64,000 nucleotides of DNA. Origin: Deltaproteobacteria bacterium (lineage in GTDB: Bacteria > Myxococcota_A > Polyangia > Polyangiales > Ga0077539). A program made the translations under genes and the position numbers. Within the stretch, counting starts at the first letter, position 1. Each line of letters starts with the position of its first letter. Under the pieces are notes generated by a model. It was not told the DNA's origin. It saw nothing but the letters and a program-made list of their open reading frames with translations, and did no database searches. The DNA lies in NCBI GenBank assembly GCA_016704445.1, contig JADJAE010000027.1:1-64000 (forward strand). The letters run 5' to 3'. Positions 25,930 through 34,567 of the stretch are shown in pieces.

Positions 25930-27354
25930 CTACCGACGACGCCGTCGCAGCGCCACGGCGGCCAGCGCTCCGAGCGCGAGCGCACCCCATCCGGTGCTGC
26001 GCGCTCCGGGGGCGCCCACCGAGCACGAGGCCCCGCCCTCCGCGGTGGCGGCGATCGGGTCGCTGCCGGCGTCCGTCGCAGCCCCGAGGTCCGTCGCCAG
26101 GCCCGCATCGAGCGCGGCCACGCCGCTGTCCGTCGCAGGGACCACCAGCACGTCGCCGGGGATGAACCCTCCATCGCCTGGACCGAGGCACATGGGGCGC
26201 GGCGGGATGTTGGTCTGCCTGGCGTACTGGTAGAGCCCGCTGCGGGGACCGCGGTCGCTTGCGCCGAGCTCCAGGTCGCGGTCGAGCATGATCGCCGGCA
26301 GGTCGGCGCGGAAGCGCGTCACATAGGGGTTGGCCGTCAGCGTCGAGGTGATGACCCGCAGGTCGTCCATCGGATCAGTCGGCGTGGTCTCGACGCTCGC
26401 GTCCGCCGAGGGCGGCGGTGAGGTGCGGCGGATGAACCAGCTCCCGACGTTGGTCCGGTTGGCCACCTCGGTGAGCCAGAGCCGGTTGCCGTTGGAGCGG
26501 TTGAGCGCGTTGAAGGCGTTGAGGTAGTCCTGCGCGGGGTTCTGGGGCCCAGCCCAGTCCCAGGTGAAGCTCCCGTCGGAGAGCTCGCCGTTGGGGAAGT
26601 TGCTCGCCTCGATGCGCGCGTCGCTGAACACCACCAGCGAGAGCCCCACCTTGTCGGCCACCCCCGCGGCGATCATCCGCAGCGGCAGCCGCGGGACATA
26701 GCCCTCCATGGTCACCCGCACCGGCTGCATCCGAGGCACCAGGCCCGTCGGGTCGGGCCGCAGCCGCAGCGCGATGTAGTCCATGCTCATCGCCGTGTAG
26801 AAGTCGATCACCGGACCGAGCGCCGGCGGGACGCTGTACCCGTTGTCCTGTAGCCAGGTGCGAATCGCCATCGGGTCGGTGCCTCGGATCACCGACACCG
26901 AGTAGGGGCCCACCACCTCCATGCGAAGCACCGTGACGCCACTGTCAGCCGCCGAGGCGGCGTCCAGACGGGCCCCGGCGTCGGCGAAGCCCCCCGCGCT
27001 CGGGGGGAAGGGACAGGGCGCCCAGGGGAAGGGCGGAGGCAGGAGCCGCGGGGCCGTGATGTCGTTGACGTAGCTGAGGAAGCCGTCGTCCGCGATGGCG
27101 ATGCGCAGCCCCGCGGTGTACCGGATCGGCAGGATCCAGCTGAACTCCGACGGCCGGCCGCTGTACTGGAACTGGTCCCACAGCGTGGTCTGCGTCGACG
27201 AGAGCGACAGCACCATCCGGTGGTCGGTCACCACCTGCACGTCGCGCGGCGTGGGCGGCGGCGGACCGAAGCACCCCCCGCACGCCGCGGCGTCCACCGC
27301 CACGAACTGCGCGGCCATCCCCAAGGTCACACCGATCCACCACTGAACTCGCAT
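25930..27354 (-). CDS. DUF2330 exported protein with MYXO-CTERM-like C-terminus
   Basis: About 474 residues. GGGAG sits 9 nt before the ATG at 27354, favoured over the ATG at 27363. Signal peptide VTLGMAAQFVAVDAAA is followed by CGGCFGPP, the N-terminal Cys-Gly-Gly-Cys block of DUF2330. The body matches that family (HRMVLSLSSTQTTLWDQFQY, EFSWILPI). The tail has an Asp/Gly/Ala linker (ATDSGVAALDAGLATDLG), one Cys (GASCSV), a hydrophobic helix (WGALALGALAAVAL) and a terminal RRRRR: the tripartite sorting-tag layout of myxobacterial MYXO-CTERM proteins, processed and lipidated at Cys for surface display. Function of DUF2330 is unknown. Confidence 0.8.
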   Translation of the reverse strand: MRVQWWIGVTLGMAAQFVAVDAAACGGCFGPPPPTPRDVQVVTDHRMVLSLSSTQTTLWDQFQYSGRPSEFSWILPIRYTAGLRIAIADDGFLSYVNDITAPRLLPPPFPWAPCPFPPSAGGFADAGARLDAASAADSGVTVLRMEVVGPYSVSVIRGTDPMAIRTWLQDNGYSVPPALGPVIDFYTAMSMDYIALRLRPDPTGLVPRMQPVRVTMEGYVPRLPLRMIAAGVADKVGLSLVVFSDARIEASNFPNGELSDGSFTWDWAGPQNPAQDYLNAFNALNRSNGNRLWLTEVANRTNVGSWFIRRTSPPPSADASVETTPTDPMDDLRVITSTLTANPYVTRFRADLPAIMLDRDLELGASDRGPRSGLYQYARQTNIPPRPMCLGPGDGGFIPGDVLVVPATDSGVAALDAGLATDLGAATDAGSDPIAATAEGGASCSVGAPGARSTGWGALALGALAAVALRRRRR

Positions 27355-27533
27355 GGTCTTCATCTCCCGCGAGGGTCTACAGCAGCTCTCGTGCCCCTCA
27401 GGCGTTCTCGCAACAATCCTCGTGACACTGCCTCCCGAAAGCCACACTCCCTGCGGCTTCAGGCACAACCCGGCACAGACGATTCTCGTGGGTGACCCCC
27501 TCTCGCGGGCTTAACAGTCGCAGGTAAGAACCG

Positions 27534-28304
27534 ATGACCCTCCTCCACCTCGCCGAGCTCGCCACCACCGACGTCGAAGCGCTGCTCCGGCAGCCCCACC
27601 CCGTGGCCCTGCTGCCCGTGGGGAGCACGGAGCCCCACGGGCCGCACCTCCCGCTGCTCACCGACGCGCTGCTCTCCGAGCACGCCTGCCTCCGCGCCGC
27701 GGCCGAGCTGCGGGCGCAGGGCCTCGCCGCGGTGGTGTGCCCGACGCTCCCCTACGGGGTGACCCGCTACGCGTCGGAGTTCGCGGGCGCCATCTCGCTC
27801 TCCGCGGAGACCACCCGCGCGGTGGTGCGCGAGCTCTGCGAGGCCTACCGCGCCGCGGGCTTCGAGCGGGTGGTGGTGGTCAACAACCACCTCGAGCCCG
27901 AGCACGTCGAGGCCCTCGCCGCGGCGGTGGCTGCGGTGCAGGGGGCGGTGTTTCCCAACCAGCTCACGAAGCGCTGGGGGCGCACGCTGAGCGAGGAGTT
28001 TCGCCGGGGCGACTGCCACGCCGGGAGCTACGAGACCTCGCTGGTGCTGGCCGCGCGCCCTGAGCTGGTGCGCGACGACGTGCGGGCCACGCTCGCCCCG
28101 GTGCCCATCTCGCTCTCCAAGGCCATCCGGGAGGGGAAGGTCACCTTCAAGGCCATGGGCAGCGAGCGCGGCTATTTCGGCTCGCCCTCGCTGGGCAGCG
28201 CGGCCGAGGGCAACGATCTCTACGACCGGCTCGCGATGATGATCGTCACCGAGGTGCGCGAGTCGCTGGGCCTCCGATCGCTCGACGGTGACGCGAAGCC
28301 TTGA
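27534..28304 (+). CDS. Creatininase-family amidohydrolase
   Basis: A 256-residue protein. Metal-ligand motifs of the creatininase fold are clear: PVGSTEPHGPHLPLLTD (Glu and His ligands plus Asp), VVVNNHLEPEH and DCHAGSYETSLVLAARP (the HAG-x-x-ET motif). Members hydrolyse cyclic or linear amides: creatinine, formamidopyrimidines (ArfB), or the mycofactocin precursor (MftE). No mycofactocin or riboflavin genes are nearby, so the substrate is open. Cytoplasmic. Divergent from the DUF2330 gene. Confidence 0.85.
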   Translation: MTLLHLAELATTDVEALLRQPHPVALLPVGSTEPHGPHLPLLTDALLSEHACLRAAAELRAQGLAAVVCPTLPYGVTRYASEFAGAISLSAETTRAVVRELCEAYRAAGFERVVVVNNHLEPEHVEALAAAVAAVQGAVFPNQLTKRWGRTLSEEFRRGDCHAGSYETSLVLAARPELVRDDVRATLAPVPISLSKAIREGKVTFKAMGSERGYFGSPSLGSAAEGNDLYDRLAMMIVTEVRESLGLRSLDGDAKP

Positions 28305-28373
28305 TGAAGCGCCCCGGATGGTGAATGGTCCCCGCGCCGCCGTAGATCGGATCCCACCGGCGACGGAGAGTAC

Positions 28374-30227
28374 ATGCGCACGACCCCGCAACGACGGTGG
28401 ACCCTGGTGGGTCTACTCGCCTCCCTCGCAGCCTGCTCCGAGACCACCACCGTCGCGCCCACCCCGGTCGACGCCGGCGTCGACACCGGCCCCATCGTCG
28501 TAGACGCTCCGCTGCCGGTGGACGTCCCCGCGACGCCCGTCGACGTGGGCGTGATGCCCAGCGGCATCGGCGAGCCCTGCGAGTCCCCGGGCGCCAGCTT
28601 CCCTCCGGTGCAGGGTAGCTGTCTCGCCGGCCAGGTCTGCCTGTCGACGGCCATCGGCTTCCGCAACGGCTACTGCGTGTCGGTCTGCCAGGGCACGCGC
28701 TGCCCCGGCGACGCCACCTGCGGGCGCATCCAGGGCTTCCCGGTGTGCATGCGCACCTGCGCCAGCAACGACGACTGCCGCCGCGCCGAGGGCTACGTCT
28801 GCCGCCCTGCCGAGGGCGGCGCCGGGCGCGTCTGCCAGGTCAACGACACGCCTCCGGGCGTGCGCCCCGATGACTCCGCCTGCTTCACCGTCGGGGCCTC
28901 CGGCGAGCGCACCGCCCCGGCCCTCCCGAGGGTGACCTTCACCGGGCCCAACGGAGACGCCAGCGGCCCGCGGCTCGACAGCTTCGTCGAGGCCGAGGGC
29001 AACGTCGCGGTGCACCCCACCAACGGCCACGTCGCGGTGAGCTACATCTCCGCCAACGCTGGCGGCCTGGTGTACATGGGCACCTCGCGCTACCCCGGCA
29101 CCGGCACCCAGTGGTTCGGCGACGGCACCGTGCGCGACCCGACCTTCAACAGCTCCAGCGACCCGGTGCTCGACTACGGGCTCGACGGCGTGCTGCGCAT
29201 GACCTTCATCGGCCTGCAGCGCAACCTGAGCTCTCAGGTCACCGCGGTGCACGTCCGCATCACCGAGAGCCGCGACGACGGCACCACCTGGGCGACGCCC
29301 CGCCAGGTCGACCCCGCCAACGTCTGCCCGCAGGGCACCGGCGGCATCTGCGACAAGCCATGGCTGCTCTCGACCCCGGGCGCCACCGCCGGCGCCCCGT
29401 CGGTGCTCTACCTGGGCTACCTCGCGCAGGGCGCCCGCAACGCCGACCTCGTGGTGCAGCGCTCCGACGACGCCGGCGCCACCTGGTCGCCCACCGTCCG
29501 CCTCGCGGCGCTCGGCTTCATCGCCGGCAGCACCGTGGCGCACAACCTCATCCAGTTCGCCGCGGGCCCCGGCTCGGTGGTCGCGGCGGCCTGGTCGGGG
29601 CTCTCCGTGGGCGACGGCAGCGGAGGCGGCGACTCCAACGCCCGCTTCGGATCGCCCGCCAACCGGGTGCTCTTCCGCCGCAGCCGCGACGGCTTCCGCA
29701 CGCTCGAAGCGATGCGGGTGGTGTCTCGCCCCACCGACTCGCCCGTCTACGTGCAGCCCCCGGTGGCGCTCGACGGCGCCGACACCGTGCACGTGGTCTA
29801 CGTGAGCGGCGACGCCACCGGAGCGTGGGACATCATCCTGGCCACCAGCACCAACGGCGGCGAGAGCTGGCAGCACCGCAAGGTCAACGACGACCCGGAG
29901 AGCTGCGCGCTGCACATGCTCCCGGCGATGCTGGTCGACCCGGTCACCCACGACGTGCACGTCACCTGGATGGAGAACCGCTTCGGCGAAGGCGCCGTCG
30001 CCTACGCCCGCTGCCCGGCCGGCGCCTCGATGGCCTGCGGGCGCAACGAGCAGGTGAGCGACCGGCCCTTCCGCCTGAGCAGCAGCCGCAACCCGCAGAT
30101 CTGGCACGGGGACTACAACGGCCTGACGCTCTCTCCGCAGGGCGAGCTCTGGTCGACGTGGAGCGACACGCGCACCGGGTCGCCCGCGATGTACACCGCC
30201 CACGGCCGGGCGCGCCCCGCGCTCTAA
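28374..30227 (+). CDS. Lipoprotein with sialidase/BNR-like beta-propeller
   Basis: A 617-residue protein. Signal ends LLASLAAC. A low-complexity Val/Asp/Ala/Pro linker follows (TPVDAGVDTGPIVVDAP). Residues ~60-150 hold Cys-rich modules (CLAGQVCLSTA, CVSVCQGTRCPGDATC). Residues ~190-610 are a propeller-like region with repeated Asp-box-like turns: SRDDGTTWATP, SDDAGATWSP and STNGGESWQH, the S-x-D-x-G-x-x-W motif of BNR/sialidase blades. Catalytic sialidase residues were not identified, so a binding or structural role is as likely. Surface-exposed lipoprotein by inference. Confidence 0.7.
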   Translation: MRTTPQRRWTLVGLLASLAACSETTTVAPTPVDAGVDTGPIVVDAPLPVDVPATPVDVGVMPSGIGEPCESPGASFPPVQGSCLAGQVCLSTAIGFRNGYCVSVCQGTRCPGDATCGRIQGFPVCMRTCASNDDCRRAEGYVCRPAEGGAGRVCQVNDTPPGVRPDDSACFTVGASGERTAPALPRVTFTGPNGDASGPRLDSFVEAEGNVAVHPTNGHVAVSYISANAGGLVYMGTSRYPGTGTQWFGDGTVRDPTFNSSSDPVLDYGLDGVLRMTFIGLQRNLSSQVTAVHVRITESRDDGTTWATPRQVDPANVCPQGTGGICDKPWLLSTPGATAGAPSVLYLGYLAQGARNADLVVQRSDDAGATWSPTVRLAALGFIAGSTVAHNLIQFAAGPGSVVAAAWSGLSVGDGSGGGDSNARFGSPANRVLFRRSRDGFRTLEAMRVVSRPTDSPVYVQPPVALDGADTVHVVYVSGDATGAWDIILATSTNGGESWQHRKVNDDPESCALHMLPAMLVDPVTHDVHVTWMENRFGEGAVAYARCPAGASMACGRNEQVSDRPFRLSSSRNPQIWHGDYNGLTLSPQGELWSTWSDTRTGSPAMYTAHGRARPAL

Positions 30228-30258
30228 GGGCGGCAAGGGTCGGCGTTCGGGCGCCGCG

Positions 30259-30837
30259 GTGATCCTCCTCATCGACAACTACGACTCGTTCACGTTCAAC
30301 CTGGCGCAGCTCATCGCCCGGGTGGCGGGCCCCGGGGTCGAGCTGCGGGTGGTGCGCAACGACGAGCGCTCGCCCGATGAGCTCTGGTCGTGGGGGCCCT
30401 CGCACGTGGTGATCTCCCCGGGGCCGGGCGATCCGTCGAGGGCGGGCGTGAGCGGCGCGCTGATCGCCGCGGGGAGGGCGCCGGTGCTGGGCGTGTGCCT
30501 GGGTCACCAGTGCATCGCGGCGGCGTGGGGAGCGCGGGTGGAGCGGGCGCCGGAGCCGGTGCACGGGCGAGCCTGGGCGGTGCGCCACGACGGCCGAGGG
30601 ATCTTTACCGGGGTGGGTAACCCGATGCTGGCCGCGCGGTACCACTCGCTGGTGGTGGCGCGGTCGACGGTTCCCGAGGCGCTGGAGGTGTGCGCGGAGA
30701 CCGAGGAGGGGGTGGTGATGGCGCTGCGCCACCGGGAGCGTCCGGTGGTGGGGGTGCAGTTTCACCCCGAGTCGGTGCTCACCCGGGAGGGCGACGCGCT
30801 GGTGAGAAACTTTCTCGAGGGGCGGGTGTTGAAATAG
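30259..30837 (+). CDS. pabA: Class I glutamine amidotransferase, anthranilate/aminodeoxychorismate synthase component II
   Basis: A 192-residue protein, normal size for PabA/TrpG. It begins ILLIDNYDSFTFNLAQ, has ISPGPGDPSRAG, the nucleophile elbow GVCLGHQC (catalytic Cys) and the His-Glu pair in VGVQFHPESVLT. It supplies ammonia from glutamine to chorismate-using synthase subunits for tryptophan or folate. No partner subunit (TrpE/PabB) is in the window, so pabA versus trpG is undecided. GTG start. It converges on hcp across a terminator-like hairpin. Confidence 0.88.
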   Translation: MILLIDNYDSFTFNLAQLIARVAGPGVELRVVRNDERSPDELWSWGPSHVVISPGPGDPSRAGVSGALIAAGRAPVLGVCLGHQCIAAAWGARVERAPEPVHGRAWAVRHDGRGIFTGVGNPMLAARYHSLVVARSTVPEALEVCAETEEGVVMALRHRERPVVGVQFHPESVLTREGDALVRNFLEGRVLK

Positions 30838-30842
30838 CCGTC

Positions 30843-30893
30843 GGCCCCACCTGCGCGCCGCTCCCGATGGGGGAGCGCCGTGCAAGCGGGGCC
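30843..30893. terminator. Nested hairpin between convergent pabA and hcp
   Basis: Outer stem GGCCCC/GGGGCC and inner stem CGCTCCC/GGGAGCG with a short loop, between two convergent genes. A bidirectional terminator is plausible; no T-tract is present. Confidence 0.5.
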
Positions 30894-30933
30894 GATGCGG
30901 TCTCAGGGACGAGGTCTTGGGTTCAGTCCGCGA

Positions 30934-31425
30934 TCAGCGGTTCTGATCCCAGGTGTCCTCGTGGGTCACGCCGCCGTTGGTGTAGGTCCACGAGATCGTG
31001 TGGAACACGAAGGTGACCTCCTCCAGGGGGGGCTCGGTCGAGGTCGCGGGGACGATGGTGTCCGGCACGACCTGCTTCTGCGAAGCGACGCGGCCGCGCT
31101 TGATCTCGACGGTGTAGAACTGCTCGGTGGTGCCGTCGCCGTTGGGGTTCGGGCGGAAGAACTTGAACTTCGCGTCGATCGCCTGGTTCTCGACGAGCGC
31201 CTTGGCGATGAGCGGCGAGGACTTGTCGATGCGCTTGCGGATGAGCAGCGGCTCATACTGGCGGCGACCGGTCGCCATGCCCGAGCCCGACTCGCGAGCG
31301 GTCTTCACGGCCTGCTCGTAGTAGACGCACTCGATGGAGTCCTTGCGGCCGAGGCTCTCCTGGCTGCTCGAACCCTTGATTTCAGCGCCGTTCGCCTTGA
31401 GATAGAGATGTACGGTTTCAGCCAT
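30934..31425 (-). CDS. hcp: Type VI secretion system tube protein Hcp-like
   Basis: About 163 residues starting at the ATG 31425 (MAETVHLYLKANG) with GAGG upstream; an in-frame upstream start adds 15 residues and is less likely. Hcp-family features: the opening beta strand VHLYLKANGAEIKG, GRRQYEPLLIRKRIDKSSPLIAKAL (the conserved R-x-x-x-P-L-x-x-x-K-x-x-D-x-x-S-P segment) and a C-terminal FVFHTISWTYTNGGVTHEDTW. Hcp hexamers stack to form the T6SS tube. No other T6SS core gene is in the window, so this is an orphan copy, possibly an effector carrier or for a remote apparatus. Confidence 0.85.
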   Translation of the reverse strand: MAETVHLYLKANGAEIKGSSSQESLGRKDSIECVYYEQAVKTARESGSGMATGRRQYEPLLIRKRIDKSSPLIAKALVENQAIDAKFKFFRPNPNGDGTTEQFYTVEIKRGRVASQKQVVPDTIVPATSTEPPLEEVTFVFHTISWTYTNGGVTHEDTWDQNR

Positions 31426-31563
31426 CGGGGTCCTCGATTGCGAGCTGTATGGAGTGGAGGTCTCGGTCACCGTCAGCCCGCGAGCGGTGATGTCGACGGC
31501 GCGGATCTCAACACCAGGAGAAGGGGCGCTGCAAGCCCCCTCCGCGCGATCTCCGAAGGCGCT

Positions 31564-32502
31564 CTAGCGCCGGGTCGGACGGATGGCGGTGCCGGGTCGT
31601 CCGCCGCCGCCGCCGCTGCTTCCGGACGAGCCCATCTTGCGGGCCATCTTCTGCATCTCCGGGTCGGCCATCACGATCTCCTGCGCCATGCGCGCCAGCT
31701 CCGGCGCGGTCTTGAAGCGCGGGTCGAGGAACCTCCCCAGCAGGTTGATGTTCTCCTTGGCGATGGCCGTGAGGTCCTTCTTCACGAGGCCGTTCTTGGT
31801 CTCCGCGAAGTTGGCGAACACCCGCGCGAAGAGCAGCGGAACCCGCGACTGCACGTAGGCCGCGTCGTCGGGCGAGATGGTCGAGAGCATCTCCCTGGCC
31901 TCCTTCGCCCGGCCCGTGCGCGCCCAGGTCTCGGCCACCGTCGCCGCGAGCATCCCCCGGGCGGAGACCTCCTGGGTCTTGCTGGGCTGGATGTCCTGGC
32001 AGAGCTGCGACGCGTCCTCCAGCCGCCCGTTGAGCAGCAGGAGCTGGGCCTTCAGCCCTCGCACCTGGTCGAGCGCCATCGCCGGGACCTTCTTCATGTC
32101 GATCTTGTCGAGCGTCGCCAGGGCCAGGTCGGGGTCGGTCTGCGCCTCGAGCTGCGCTCGCACCACGACGTTCATCACGTCCTTGTCCCCGGCCGCCGCG
32201 AGCTCCTTCAGCGCCGCCTCGCGCCCCTCCGGGCTGGCGGCGCCCTTCTGCACGATCTTCATCAGCGACTGCTGCTTCATGATGAAGCGCCACACCCAGG
32301 CCGCCGCGACCGCGAGCGCCACGGTCAGCCCCGCCATCACCCCCATCGCCACCTTCGAGCCGCTGGAGATCACCAGCACCCAGATCGCCACCAGGATCGC
32401 CCCGCCGATGGCGAGGTTCTTCACCTTCAGCGCGGGCATCTCCGGCATCTCGGGCATCTTCGGCGCGCTCGGACCCTCACTCACAGCAGGCTTCTCCGAC
32501 AT
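31564..32502 (-). CDS. Membrane-anchored TPR-like helical protein
   Basis: About 312 residues from the ATG at 32502 (MSEKPAVSEG). A Pro/Met-rich N-terminal segment (PKMPEMPEMPALK) is followed by two hydrophobic helices (LAIGGAILVAIWVLVISSG and VAMGVMAGLTVALAVAAAWVW). Residues ~95-290 are an alpha-helical repeat region with TPR-like pairs (LALATLDKIDMKK, GLKAQLLLLNGRLEDASQL, AREMLSTISPDDAA). The Gly/Ser/Arg tail is disordered. No named family recognised. It sits beside hcp but a functional link is unproven. Confidence 0.6.
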   Translation of the reverse strand: MSEKPAVSEGPSAPKMPEMPEMPALKVKNLAIGGAILVAIWVLVISSGSKVAMGVMAGLTVALAVAAAWVWRFIMKQQSLMKIVQKGAASPEGREAALKELAAAGDKDVMNVVVRAQLEAQTDPDLALATLDKIDMKKVPAMALDQVRGLKAQLLLLNGRLEDASQLCQDIQPSKTQEVSARGMLAATVAETWARTGRAKEAREMLSTISPDDAAYVQSRVPLLFARVFANFAETKNGLVKKDLTAIAKENINLLGRFLDPRFKTAPELARMAQEIVMADPEMQKMARKMGSSGSSGGGGGRPGTAIRPTRR

Positions 32503-32592
32503 AGGGGCGTCAGGTACCCTCACGAACGCTCCGCCGCAAGGTCTCTCCCCCGATGAGCCTCAGCCGTCGCGGAGCCTCCCGACACCTCATCC

Positions 32593-33777
32593 ATGCATAG
32601 ACGCACCGCGCTCACCGCGCTCACCCTGGGACTCCACTCCGTCGCGGGCTTCGGCCAGCGCCGCGTCCCTGCGCCGCCGCCCCCCCCGGCCGACCTCCTC
32701 GCCCTCGCCGGGCAGTGCCTCCTCGTCGGGTGGCGCTCCCGGGGGGTGAACCCCTGGGTCGCCAACCGCATCCGGGAGGGCGCCCTCGGGGCGGTGATCC
32801 TGACGGCCGCCAACGCCCCGACCGTGGAGGGCCTGCGCGCGCTCACGGCCTCGCTCAACGCCCTGGTCCCCGCGGGCTCACCCCCGCTGGTGATCGCCAC
32901 CGACCAGGAGGGCGGCTCGGTCTCCCACCTCTCTCCGCCGCTCGCCCGCTTCCCCTCGCTCACCACCCTCGGGGCCATCGACGACGTGGACCTCACCACC
33001 CGCGTCGCGACCGCCCTCGCCCAGAGCCTGCTCGACGCGGGCGTCACCATGAACCTCGCGCCGGTGCTCGACGTCTGCACCGACCCCCACAACGGGGTGG
33101 TGCCGGGGCGGGTGTTCGGCGGCGATCCCGCCAAGGTGGCGAGGCACGGCGAGGCCTTCGTGGGCGCGCTCCAGGCGGCCGGGGTGCTCGCCTGCGCCAA
33201 GCACTTCCCCGGTCACGGCGGAACCCGCGAGGACAGCCACCAGGTGCTCCCGCGGGTCTCCGCCACGGTGGAGTCTCTGCGCCGCATCGAGCTGGTGCCC
33301 TTCGTCTCCGTGGCCAGCTCCGTCGCCGCCGTGATGATCGCCCACGTCGTGTACGAGGGCGTCGACCGCGAGCTCCCCGCGACGCTCTCCGCCCGCTGCT
33401 CGACCGAGCTGCTTCGCGACGTGGCCGGGATGCGCGGCGTGGCGGTCACCGACGACCTGGAGATGCTCCCCATTCGTAGCACCTGGGGCATCGCCGGAGG
33501 CGCGGTGCGCGCCATGGCCGCGGGCAACGACCTCATCACCGTGTCGCACTCCCCCACGCAGGCCGAGCTGGCCCGCCAGGCGATGGCCCGTCGCGCCGCC
33601 GAGGACGAGCTCTTCCGCGCGAGGCTCACCCGCGCCGCCGAGAGCGTGAGGGCGCTGAGGGCCCGCATCGCGGTCCCGGAGAGTCCGCCGCCCGCCGAGG
33701 ACCTCGCGGCCCTGCTCGCCGAGGTGCGCGCCCGCGGAGGACGAAGGACCAGGGTGTACCGCGACCCGACGCGGTGA
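32593..33777 (+). CDS. Glycoside hydrolase family 3 (NagZ-like beta-N-acetylhexosaminidase)
   Basis: A 394-residue protein. Short signal-like N-terminus (TALTALTLGLHSVAGFG) then the GH3 barrel: IATDQEGGSVSHL, MNLAPVLDV, CAKHFPGHGGTREDSHQ (the NagZ K-H-F-P-G-H-G-x-T-x-x-D-S-H loop with the catalytic His/Asp) and VTDDLEML (nucleophile Asp). NagZ removes GlcNAc from muropeptides or glycans. Exported rather than cytosolic location would favour cell-wall or prey-glycan degradation. Single-domain GH3, as in NagZ. Confidence 0.85.
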   Translation: MHRRTALTALTLGLHSVAGFGQRRVPAPPPPPADLLALAGQCLLVGWRSRGVNPWVANRIREGALGAVILTAANAPTVEGLRALTASLNALVPAGSPPLVIATDQEGGSVSHLSPPLARFPSLTTLGAIDDVDLTTRVATALAQSLLDAGVTMNLAPVLDVCTDPHNGVVPGRVFGGDPAKVARHGEAFVGALQAAGVLACAKHFPGHGGTREDSHQVLPRVSATVESLRRIELVPFVSVASSVAAVMIAHVVYEGVDRELPATLSARCSTELLRDVAGMRGVAVTDDLEMLPIRSTWGIAGGAVRAMAAGNDLITVSHSPTQAELARQAMARRAAEDELFRARLTRAAESVRALRARIAVPESPPPAEDLAALLAEVRARGGRRTRVYRDPTR

Positions 33778-33865
33778 CGCAGGGCATTGGCTGGTGGGAG
33801 CGTTGTCGGTTAGAGGGAGCCGCGACTCCCTGCAACTCCCCATCGCAACCAGTGCAACGAGGCCC

Positions 33866-34465
33866 ATGAGATTCCCTGCGCTCCCCACCCTCGCGCTCTC
33901 GCTCTCGCTCTCGCTCCTCGGCTGCGGCGCCTCCGTGTCGCGCATCGAGGGCGATGTCCCTCCGAGCACGACCGACGCGGCCGTGCTGGTCGACGCGCCC
34001 ATCGCGTTCGATGTCCCGGCGAGGGTCGATGTGCCGACGAGGGTCGATGTGCCGGTCGCGGTCGATGTCCCGGTCGCGGTCGACGCCCTGACCAGGGTCG
34101 ACGTTCTGCCGAGGGTCGACGTCCCGACGAGGCCCGACGTGGGAACCATGCCCATGTGCCCCCTCCAGGCGACCACCTGGGACGTGGACGTGGAGGGGAT
34201 GCGCGCGCTCTTCGAGTTCACCATGGACGACCGCTGGATCGTCAGCGTCGGCGACAGCGTCGTGGCCTCCGGGGTCTACGAGCTGATGGGCGATCAGGTC
34301 ACGATCCTGGGCGAGATGAGCGACGAGGGCTGCTCCCCCTCCGACCGCGGAACCTTCCAGCTGCGCTTCAGCCCGGACTGCACCGGGCTCCAGCTCGTCC
34401 TGGTGCACGACGACTGCGCCGAGCGGGGCGACGGGCTCGAGCGCTTCCGCTTCACCCGCCGCTGA
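33866..34465 (+). CDS. Hypothetical lipoprotein with DVP tandem-repeat linker
   Basis: A 199-residue protein. Signal ALSLSLSLLGC gives a clear lipobox. Residues ~35-90 are tandem hexapeptides of the (R/A)VDVPT/V kind (RVDVPTRVDVPVAVDVP), encoded by near-identical 18-nt DNA units at about 34010-34140. The C-terminal ~100 residues form a small beta domain (WDVDVEGMRALFEFTMDDRW, GVYELMGDQVTIL) reminiscent of lipocalin/META-like folds; two Cys pairs may be oxidised. No family assigned. The repeat DNA is prone to copy-number change. Confidence 0.65.
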   Translation: MRFPALPTLALSLSLSLLGCGASVSRIEGDVPPSTTDAAVLVDAPIAFDVPARVDVPTRVDVPVAVDVPVAVDALTRVDVLPRVDVPTRPDVGTMPMCPLQATTWDVDVEGMRALFEFTMDDRWIVSVGDSVVASGVYELMGDQVTILGEMSDEGCSPSDRGTFQLRFSPDCTGLQLVLVHDDCAERGDGLERFRFTRR

Positions 34466-34567
34466 TCGCCCCTCCAGTCCCGGAGGGTACTTCCATGTAG
34501 GTGAAGGTGGTGATAGAGCGCGCCCGGGCTCAAAACACTTCTCCCCTTCGCTCGGAGGTCTCTCCCC

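Noticed and set aside
28413..30278. 621-residue minus-strand frame opposite the BNR-like lipoprotein
   Set aside because: Antisense shadow with no motif; the plus-strand frame has a lipobox and Asp-box repeats.
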